This document shows positions 43,579 through 52,300 of a stretch of 64,000 nucleotides of DNA, piece after piece. Within the stretch, counting starts at the first letter, position 1. Each line of letters opens with the position of its first letter. The notes under the pieces were generated by a model. That model saw only the letters and a program-made list of their open reading frames with translations, was not told the DNA's origin and did no database searches. Source of the DNA: DASXUX01 sp036504595 (GTDB lineage: Bacteria > Planctomycetota > SZUA-567 > H5-PLA8); NCBI GenBank assembly GCA_036504595.1, contig DASXUX010000108.1, positions 116,261 through 180,260 on the forward strand. The letters are read 5' to 3'. The position numbers were made by a program, and so were the translations under genes.

Positions 43579-44211
43579 ATGACAGAAGGCCCAAACACCA
43601 TCCCATCCGCTCCGCCGCAGCCCTCAAACGCTGCGAGCGATGAACAGTTGATGGTGCGGCTTGCGGCCGGGTCGCACGAAGCCTTTGAAGTGCTGCTGGC
43701 TCGTTATGAAGCCGCGCTGATTACCTTCTGTTACGCCTTCATGCGCAACCGGGAAGCCGCGGAGGATCTTGCGCAGGAAACGTTCATGCGCGTCTTCCGA
43801 AACTGCCAACGCTACCAGCCGGTGGCCAAGTTCACAACATGGCTCTATCGCATCGCCGCGAACCTCTGCATCAACGAACTGAAAAAGGGCAAGCTGCGTC
43901 ACAGCATTTCGCTCGACGAGCCCGCTGGCCCGGACCCTGATGGCACAAAAATCATCGAACGTATCGCGACCCCCGACGCATCCCCTTTGAACGAAGCGGA
44001 AGACCGCGAAGCACAGGGGCTGATCGGCCGAGCGATCGATCAGCTTCCTGACGACCAACGCACGACGTTGATCATGGTCGAATACCACCACATGGCTTAC
44101 CAGGATATTGCCGAGATCCTGGGAGTGAGTGTCAGCGCTATAAAGATGCGCGTTAAACGCGCGCGCGAAACCTTGCGGGAGATGCTGAAAATCCTGGAAA
44201 ATCAGGCGTGA
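43579..44211 (+). CDS. ECF-type RNA polymerase sigma factor
   Basis: A 210-residue sigma factor with region 2 at about residues 24-95 ('EAFEVLLARYEAALITFCYA', 'AAEDLAQETFMRVFRNCQRY', 'FTTWLYRIAANLCINELKKG') and region 4 at about 150-205 ('IDQLPDDQRTTLIMVEYHHM', 'YQDIAEILGVSVSAIKMRVK'). It directs RNA polymerase to a small regulon. The zinc-finger anti-sigma gene follows 44 bases downstream, the usual arrangement, so activity is probably controlled by membrane sequestration. The N-terminal 20 residues are a Pro/Ser-rich tail. The inducing signal is unknown. Confidence 0.95.
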   Translation: MTEGPNTIPSAPPQPSNAASDEQLMVRLAAGSHEAFEVLLARYEAALITFCYAFMRNREAAEDLAQETFMRVFRNCQRYQPVAKFTTWLYRIAANLCINELKKGKLRHSISLDEPAGPDPDGTKIIERIATPDASPLNEAEDREAQGLIGRAIDQLPDDQRTTLIMVEYHHMAYQDIAEILGVSVSAIKMRVKRARETLREMLKILENQA

Positions 44212-44255
44212 CCGCACTTGTGCGTCAGAGGTTTCCTTTATTGTGGGATTAGGAC

Positions 44256-44684
44256 ATGGCTGAACAGACACTCGAAATCGACTGCAACCAGTGCCGAGAC
44301 CTCCTCTCGGATTACGTAGACCGCGAACTCAGCGCCGATGAGCGCTCCGCTGTCGAACGTCACTTAGGCCAGTGCACAAAGTGCGGCGTCGAATCCACCC
44401 GCGTCATGGGGCTCAAGAAGATCGTCCAGCATTGGGAAGGCGTGAAGGGCTCCGGCGAATTCCACAAGATCGTCATGCAGAAGATGATTCAAGAGTCCCA
44501 GAAAGTCCCCTCGCAGCAGTTCACCGAAGCCGCCGATCGCGCCTCCGGCCGCAACCAGGCTCAGCCCGCGCCAATCGAAGAGCCCGAAGAAGTCCGCACC
44601 CTCCCGCCGATCTGGATACTGCTCGCCGCCGCCGTTCTGGCCGTGGTCGCTTATTATTTCGTCCTCTGGCTGCGCGGCGTGTAA
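44256..44684 (+). CDS. Membrane anti-sigma factor with zf-HC2 zinc finger
   Basis: A 142-residue protein. The N-terminal anti-sigma domain has the HC2 pattern 'ERHLGQCTKC' (His36, Cys40, Cys43) plus Cys10 and Cys13. A linker and one transmembrane helix at about residues 117-138 ('IWILLAAAVLAVVAYYFVLW') follow. The cytoplasmic zinc domain should hold the ECF sigma factor encoded just upstream; only a four-residue tail lies beyond the helix, so sensing must occur in the membrane or through a partner. Confidence 0.93.
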   Translation: MAEQTLEIDCNQCRDLLSDYVDRELSADERSAVERHLGQCTKCGVESTRVMGLKKIVQHWEGVKGSGEFHKIVMQKMIQESQKVPSQQFTEAADRASGRNQAQPAPIEEPEEVRTLPPIWILLAAAVLAVVAYYFVLWLRGV

Positions 44685-44696
44685 CTGTTTGCTTGT

Positions 44697-44791
44697 GGTT
44701 CATTGTTCATGGTTCTTAGTGAATCGCTTCGCCAACGACGAGGAGACCACGAACCCGAACCGTTAACCACGAACTGTGAACCATGAACCAT
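44697..44791. repeat. Inverted pair of seven-base-period arrays (GGTTCAT / GAACCAT)
   Basis: Left units GGTTCAT, TGTTCAT, GGTTCTT (44697-44717). Right units CACGAAC, TGTGAAC, CATGAAC and similar (44748-44791). They fill the gap between two convergent genes and could act as a two-way terminator. Confidence 0.88.
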
Positions 44792-44794
44792 CTG

Positions 44795-45838
44795 TTAATC
44801 CTTCAGTTTGCTGTCCGCCGCCAGCGCGGTGAGTTTCTCCGCCGCCAAATGAACGACCAGGCGGTCTCCCGCAACCGCTTTGGCGTCAGCCGGTGGAGGC
44901 GTCTGGCAGGCGCCGTTTTTGGACGTTCGCGCCACGACCCGAGCGCTGTGCGATTTTTCGATTTCTGTCAGCGACTTGCCGGCCAAGGCAGACCGTTCTG
45001 AGATCACCACATCAACCGCGACGTACGCCGTCCCGCCAATCTGATACGTCGCCATCACCGTCGCATCCATCACCATCGCCGAGATGATCGGCGCCGCCAA
45101 CGCCGATGCCGAGAAGGCCGTATCGATGTTCAGCGGCTTAAAAATCTTCGCGGCAATCTGCTGATCGAACAGCCGCATGAAGATGCGGATGTCCGGCTTC
45201 ATGCGGCGAGCGTCCAGCGCCACTTCCAGATTCGCCATGTCGTCGTTCGTTGCGATGATGATCGCGCGAGCTTCTTGGATGCCGGCGTCGATCAGCGCCT
45301 GGTCTTCCTTGATGTCGCGAAGCAAAATGGGGATGCCCAGCGCCTTCGCCGCCGACACGAAGCGCCCCTCCCCGTCCTTTTCCAGAGCCACCACCGGAAC
45401 GCTGTTGCGGTGAAGTTCCTGCAGAACGCGGAAGCCCAGATGTCCCAGCCCGCACAGAATAATGTGGTTACGATACGTGGAAGCCATGACGATCATCCAC
45501 TCCTTTTCTCCCTGCTGGCGCGACGTGATCAGCATCGCCAGGCGCACGATGCCTTCGCCGACAAGCACAAACCCGACGACTGGATAGAAACCGCAAAGAA
45601 CGCGGAAGTACCAGACTTCCGGCTGCTGCGGCTGAGCCAGCATGGCCATCCACGCATTGAACAGCCCCGCATCGAACGAGATTGGCTTCTCGCCGGGCTT
45701 CGGCGGCAGAACCGAGTACAGTAAAGCGCCGAACAGAATCGCCGCCGCCAGCCCAACCAGCGTCCAGCGGAACTCACGCAGCAACGCTACCGCGTAGCGC
45801 CACGCGAACAGAATCCAGGAGTGCTTTCGACGACGCAT
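44795..45838 (-). CDS. TrkA-N/TrkA-C membrane protein, channel-like but without selectivity filter
   Basis: A 347-residue protein with two hydrophobic helices (about 25-43 and 82-105) followed by an NAD-binding RCK domain ('NHIILCGLGHLGFRVLQEL', Gly130-Leu-Gly-His-Leu-Gly135, and 'AIIIATNDDMANLEVALDAR') and a TrkA-C domain from about residue 270 ('ISERSALAGKSLTEIEKSHS'). The layout is that of a two-helix potassium channel with a cytoplasmic RCK domain, yet the region between the helices ('DAGLFNAWMAMLAQPQQPEV') has no TVGYG-type filter. It may be a non-selective or purely regulatory relative. Weak ribosome site. Confidence 0.88.
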   Translation of the reverse strand: MRRRKHSWILFAWRYAVALLREFRWTLVGLAAAILFGALLYSVLPPKPGEKPISFDAGLFNAWMAMLAQPQQPEVWYFRVLCGFYPVVGFVLVGEGIVRLAMLITSRQQGEKEWMIVMASTYRNHIILCGLGHLGFRVLQELHRNSVPVVALEKDGEGRFVSAAKALGIPILLRDIKEDQALIDAGIQEARAIIIATNDDMANLEVALDARRMKPDIRIFMRLFDQQIAAKIFKPLNIDTAFSASALAAPIISAMVMDATVMATYQIGGTAYVAVDVVISERSALAGKSLTEIEKSHSARVVARTSKNGACQTPPPADAKAVAGDRLVVHLAAEKLTALAADSKLKD

Positions 45839-46374
45839 GATGAAAGACGATCTACCACAAATGCCTCAACTTGGCCAATCGCACCGCCCCTCCTTTTCGT
45901 CCAAACCTGCACATCGTAGGACATTTCGCCGAATTGTCCCGCTACCCCGCCCCCTGAAATCCTGCCGTTTCGTCCAAGCCTTGCACCGTGCATCGTAGCG
46001 CAGACATCCGCGAGTCCCCTTCGCTGTTCTGTAAAAAAGTGCACCTGTGGTGATTGTTGGATCCCCTCCTCAAGCCTCAAGCATCCAACGTCCAAGCCTG
46101 CACCGTGCGTCTTAGCCCGTTTCGCTGAATTGTCCGTCCCGTCGCAGTCCGGCACGTGTAAAAAAGTGCACATGTGCATACCCTAACTCCATCGCTTGTT
46201 CAAAGGCTGCCATTTGTGAGGACATAGTATCCCACGAACCCACATATCTACTGACGCACAGACCTCAGAAATACTTCATATATTTCGCATTTTATTCGCA
46301 TAATTCATTAATGACTTTTATACAGCGCCCAGCGGGTCGCGAGGCACGGGAAAGGGGTTAGGCGAGGTCCCGGC
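45839..46374. other. Long intergenic region with a thrice-repeated element
   Basis: These 536 bases contain no convincing gene. Three imperfect direct copies begin with CGTCCAARCC at about 45898, 45971 and 46090. Two of them (first and third) continue into TTTCGCYGAATTGTCC, and the second and third end in GTAAAAAAGTGCAC (from 46031 and 46158) followed by MTGTG. The last copy contains TGCACATGTGCA, a perfect palindrome. An AT-rich stretch (46240-46322) lies next to the end of the giant CotH gene and repeats ATGCGAA on the minus strand. It may hold a terminator and the promoter of the TrkA-like gene. Confidence 0.6.
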
Positions 46375-49300
46375 CTACTTCGTCGCCCCCGTCTTGTTAA
46401 GCACCCCCGTGTACTTCTGCGGAACCGCTTTCATCCACTTCTGTCCGTTGAAGATCACCGTCACCGGCACGGTCAGCGCCGCCTTCACGGTCTGGTTTGC
46501 CAGCCCCTCGTCCTTGAGCGCCTCTGCAAATACGCCCTTCGACAGCCGCAGGTTGAGCGTCCCGTTCTGTGCCGGAATCACATTCTTCTTCGCCTTGAAC
46601 GACAACTTCGCGTACGCCAGTTTGTCGGGCGGTGTCGCCATGCCTTTCTTGTCCAAAGTAAACGTCTTCACCACGCCGCCAATGTCCACCACGAGTTTCT
46701 GGCCGGCGATCGTCATCCCCGCCGAAACCGGCACGAAGCATTTCAGCTTGATGCTGTCGCCCGCGCTGGGCTCCTTGAAGCTCAGCTTGATGCCCATCTT
46801 CGTGCCGGTCAGCTCTCCGGCACTCTCTGCCTTGGACATGCCGGAGGGCATATCCGCCGCATTGCCCGGATCAGATCCGAGCGCAACCTCAATTTCATCT
46901 GAAAACCCATCGTTGTCTGAATCAACGTCGCCAGCCGTTGCGCCGCCGCCGCCAACCACGATCGTTTGCGACGCCGATCCCGTCAGTCCTCCCACATCCG
47001 TGACGGTCAGCACCGCGCTGTACGTGCCGGGCGCGGCGTACGTGTGAGCCGGATTCTGCTCCAATGAGGCGCCCCCGTCGCCGAAGCTCCAGATGTACGT
47101 CAGCGCGCCATGCTCAGGATCGCTGCCAGACCCCGTGAACGCCACCGCCAGCGGCGCGTCCCCGCGCACCGGTGAAGCACTGGCCACCGCCGTTGGCGGA
47201 TCGTTCGCATTTGTGACGCCGATGGTAAAGCTCTTCTCGGCCACCAATCCCGCCGCGTCCGCCACACGCACCCGGATGAAGTAGCTGTTCTTCGTTTCAT
47301 AGTCGAAACTCGCCGCGGTCTTCAGCGTTGCTCCCGAGATCGTGAACGCGCTGTTGTCGTCACTGCCCGTCCCGGCCACCAGGCTGTAGGTGAACGCCTC
47401 ATTTGCATCCGGGTCCGCGTTCGAGAATGTTCCGACCACCGTTCCAGCGGGTTGATTCTCAGCGATGCTGGTTGAGGCCAGCAGAATGTCCCCCGGGACT
47501 TCATTCACGTTCGTGACATTGATAATGAGTATCTTCTCAAAGAACGAGCCGTCCTGGTTCGACGTCCGCACCCGGATCGTGTAGTTGCCCTTGGTCTCGA
47601 AATCGAAGCTCGCAGCCGTCAGAAGTGTTGATCCGCTGATGCTGAACGCCGCGTTGTTGCCGCTGCCGTTCCCGGGAACCAGTGCGTAGGTGAAGGTATC
47701 GCCCCCATAGGGCGCAACGGTCCAGAACGAGCCTACCGCCGTCCCGACGGACTGATTCTCCGGCACACTATTGGCCGTGATGGAAATGTCCGTCGGCGTA
47801 TTGTCGCGCTTGGTGACGCTGATCGTGAAGCTCTTCTCGAAGTACAGCCCGCCTGCGTCGGTGCTCCGTACGCGAATGCTGTAGCTGCTTTTCGTCTTGT
47901 AATCGAAGCTTGCCGCCGTCTTCAGAGTCGCCCCGGAAATGCTGAACACGCCGTTGTCCGCGCCACCGCTGACCAGCGTGTAGCTGGCTGTGTCCCCCGT
48001 GTCGCGATCGGTGGTAGAGAACGTCCCCACGGTCGCTCCCGGCTCCTGCTTCTCAACGACGGTCGTCGCGGAAAGCGCGATGTCCCGCGGCGCCTCGTTG
48101 ATATTGGTGATGCTGATGGTAAACGCCTTCTCGAAGTAAAGCCCTCCGCCGTCCGTGCTGCGCACGCGAATGCTGTAGCTGCTCCGCGTTTCGAAGTCGA
48201 ATACAGCAACCGTCTTCAGCGTGGCTCCGGAGAGGCTGAACGACGCGTTGTCGTCGCCTCCGGTTCCACTTACCAGGCTGTAGGTAAACGTATCCCCGGG
48301 ATCCCCGTCGGTGCTCGAGAACGTCCCGACGACAGTGCCGCCCACCTGGCCTTCGGGCACGCTTGCGGCGGAAAGCGCGATATCCGACGGCGCCTCGTTC
48401 ACTTTCGTTACGCTGATGGTGAAGCTCTTCTCAAAGAACAACCCTCCAGCATCCGTCGTCCGCACGCGCAACGTGTAGCTGCTTTTTGTCTTGTAGACGA
48501 AACTCGCAGCCGTCCGCAGTTCGGCTCCATTGATGCTGAACGCAGCGTTGTCATCGCCTCCCGTTCCAGCGACAAGGCTGTATGTGAAATTCTCACCGAT
48601 ATCCGGATCGGTTGTCGAAAACGTTCCGATGACCGTCCCGATCGGCTGCTGCTCGGCCACGGTCGTTCCGGCGAGAGCCACATCCGTCGGCGCGCTATCG
48701 AGCGCCACGCTTGCCGTGCCATCCGTGTAGCTGGTTTCCAGACCAAGCCCACCAGCGTCGCTTGTCGCCCGTGCCAGCGGTTGGTCGTCGAATGCCAGAC
48801 TCGTGTTGCCGGCCGGACCTGCCCCCGCGACATCGAAGCTGATTTCGGCAATCGTCTTCGTGCCCGAACTGTATGCTCCCGAGCCACTCCATGTGAGCGT
48901 CACGCCAATGCCAGCGGGTAACGCTTGCTGCGTGAGCGTCACATTGGCGCCTGAATCGACGCCCTTCGCAACGACTGGATTGGATAGCACCGTCGAATCG
49001 AAGCTCAAGCTGAACGCCACGCGGTGCTCGCCGCTGGTAGCGCCGGCGTCCCTGCCGGTGGAGTTCAGGTCTACGAACAAGGAGCCGCGATGGCTGCGCA
49101 CCAGCGCCGCAGGGCAGCGCACGCTAAGGACGCGGTCCGGCAGCGTCTGCGCGCTCGCGGCGTTCGCGAACGCGGACCCGCCATAGGTGTTGAACGCGCA
49201 AACGCGATAGTAATACGCCGTGACTGGCGACAAGCCTGAATCGCGATAGCTGGGTGTGTTCGCCGCCGTCCGAGCGATTTCCGCCCAGCCGGTGGTGCCA

Positions 49301-52300
49301 TCCGGACTGCGTTCGATCCGGAAGCCCGTCTCGTTGTCGCTGGTGTCGTCCCAACTCAGGTCGATCTTCGTCTGCGAATACGCAACCGCCACGATGCTGA
49401 GCGGTTGAGCCGGCGGGGGCGGCTGCAGCGTCGTCGCGCTGGCCACATTCGAAGGCCCGGAGGCGCCGCCCGAGTTGCTCGCGTAAACACGGTAGTAGTA
49501 CGTCGTCTCAGCCGAAAGCCCGCGGTCCTGGTACGAAGTCACGTTTGCGCCCAGCACCGGCAGCGCCGTCCAGTTCGAACTGCCGTCCGGACTTCGCTCC
49601 ACCGTATAGGCGTTTTCGTTCGTTGCGGCGTCGGTCCAGGAGAGATTGATGACCGCATGCGATTGCGCTGTTGCCACCAGGTCCGTCGGCGCCGCGGGAA
49701 TCGTCTCGTCTCCTCGCCCTGGCGAGCCGCCGTTGGCCGTGCTCTTCTGCCAGTTGGCAGGATCGTTTCCGTAGCTCAGCGTGTTGGCTCGGACCAGCGA
49801 CGGCCCATTCCCGGCTGGCTCCTGCGGCCATGGCGCGCTGCTGGAATAGTCCAGCGCCTCGACGACGACGTAGGGCACGTACGGACCTTCCGGCGGGTTC
49901 GGCTTCTGCAGTTCGAGATGCATCCCGCTCGTCGCCAGCGGCGTGACCCACGGCCCAAACACGGGAACGGCGGCGGGCACGCTGTGTTTTGTGCGGAAGG
50001 CCGCCGGATCCATCCCGCAGACGATCGCCATTCCCTCGGCCGGAACCTGAATGCCCGTTGGGAAGATGTAATCGACACCCGTAATCTTCCAGGTATTCGC
50101 CGGGTTGGCTGGATCGTAAAGGTTGACGGGATTGCTGGTGATATTCAGCAGTTCAATGAACGGGTCGTCCGTCCCGGACGGCTGATACATGATCTCGCTG
50201 AACACGACCGGGCCGACGCGCGGGCCGGAATTCGCATTGCCGGGCGTGTTCGAAAGCTGCGCAACGAAATGCTCAGCCCCCGTGCTGATCACATATCTCC
50301 CGAACGCGATCGAATTCTCCGCCGCGCCGAATGAACACCCCTGAGCGTAGCCGGTCAAGGCGTGCGTCGTCGGGTCGGCGGAGAACACATAGACTTCCTC
50401 TCCGCGAGAACTCAAGCCAAAGCTCGGATCTACTCCGGGCGTGGGATTGAACAACGTGTCGCTAAATGAAATGCATTCTCCCGCCGCGAGCGTCGTGCCC
50501 GCGGGTATGCAGTACTTCTGCGGCAGCGTGTGATCGTCTGTCAGGTACCAGCCGCCGATGTCCACGGTTGACGCACCCGCGTTATACAGTTCGATGTACT
50601 CATGCCCCGGCGCTGTGACGTTCGTCAGCGCTTCGTTGATGACGATGCTTCCGCGCGTGTCCGCGGGATCGTCGGCGCCCGGCGAGCCGCCCGCATTGCT
50701 GCTCGGCCGCCAGTAGCTGGCATTTCCGAAATCGCTCGCGGCAAGCGGATTCCGTGGCACCAGCGAAAATCCCAACCCCGCTGCGGTCGCCGGCCACGGC
50801 GGGCTATTGTTGTAGTTGAAGGACAGGATGATCGTTCCGGTCGAGTACTGCAGCGTGATCGTGTCGCCGCCGTTGTTCAACCGGCCGGTATACGTTCCAT
50901 ACGGAGTAACGCCCGGGTACTTGATCGCGAACTGCGACGGGTTTGAAGCCAGAACGAGGAACTGCCCCGGGTTGATGATCGAGCCGTTCGCGAATGTATA
51001 CCCGATCCCCGACGTGAACGTCGCGCCGCTAAGGTTCAGCGCCACCGAGCCCGTATTCTTCAATTCAACGAACTCAAACTCTTCACCCGCCACGCTGTTG
51101 AAATCAGGCGGGTTGTACATGATTTCGGTGACCATCAGCGTCGAAAAATCCTGCGGCGCGGTGAACGTCGCTTCCGTCAGGGCGCTCCAGTTTGAGCCAT
51201 CCAGCACGCGCGCCCGCAGCGTAATGGTGCCATTCATCACGACATTCGTGGTTGTCGCCGAACCCGCCACTGCCGTCGCCGCGATGCCTCCGCCAACGAC
51301 CCGAGGGTCTGTGCCGTCGATCGTGTAGTAAACCCGTCCCGTCGCATTGGGATTGGTCACCGTGCAGGTAAAACCCGATGAAATCGCGCCGCCGTACTGG
51401 CTGAACGATGGGGCGCTGAGCGCCGGATAGAGGTTCGCGGACATCAGTTGATTCAGCACCACCTGCGTGCGGCCGGGGAAGAAGTTGTTTAGGATATTGT
51501 TGCAGACGTTTACCCAGTTGTTGCGGTTGGCGGGCGTGGCCAGCTTGGAATCGCCCCAGCGCGCCGATTCCCCCACAACCGCGCGATCGACCTGGTTCAT
51601 GCGCACAGTGAAGCGCGCCGCGCAAGCCGCCGGCGTCAGAGCGCCGCCGTCAAAGAAGTGCTTGCGCACGTGATCGGCCACCCTCATGCGGAATTCGGCA
51701 TTGGCCATGCACTGCTGGAAAATCCACTGCGGGTTGCTCTTGTCCAGCGTGTCGCCGGCGGAGAACGGTCCAAGCCGGTTTTCATTGACGTTCAGCAGCG
51801 TGTGCTCGGAATCGTGCGCGAAGAACCGGAACCCCGCGCCGCCCTTGCGATTTCGCGAACAGAAAATGTTGTTCGGAGCGTTGTTGCCAAGAAACGCCGA
51901 GATCGGCGCATCCAAGTTTCCGCCGTAATACATGACCAGCATGTAGTCGATCATGTCGTCAACTTCGATCAGGTTCTCCAAGCTTGGATTGAGCGTTCCG
52001 TCCGGATTGCGGCCCTGGATTCGATAGTACGCCGCATTGGAAGACAGCCCCGCCTTGCACTGCTTCCACAAGCGCGTCCACGCATCCAGATTGCCGTTCG
52101 TCGCGTAAATGTTATAGCCCATGTCGCCCGAGGTCTTGAGAACGTCGTAGTCTTCCGCGTTCCCGCCGAAGTAGTTCGCCGCAAACGACTCCTCCGGCCG
52201 CTCGTCCGTGTTGAACAACCCCCAGTATTGCCCGTTGATGTACAGGTGGAAGTAGTCGCCGCGCGTCCCAATGCCGGACATCGCCAGTTGGGTATCCCGC

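Noticed and set aside
45787..46179. A 130-residue minus-strand frame across the intergenic region after the CotH gene
   Set aside because: It translates the repeated element and overlaps the TrkA-like gene start; no domain, no ribosome site.
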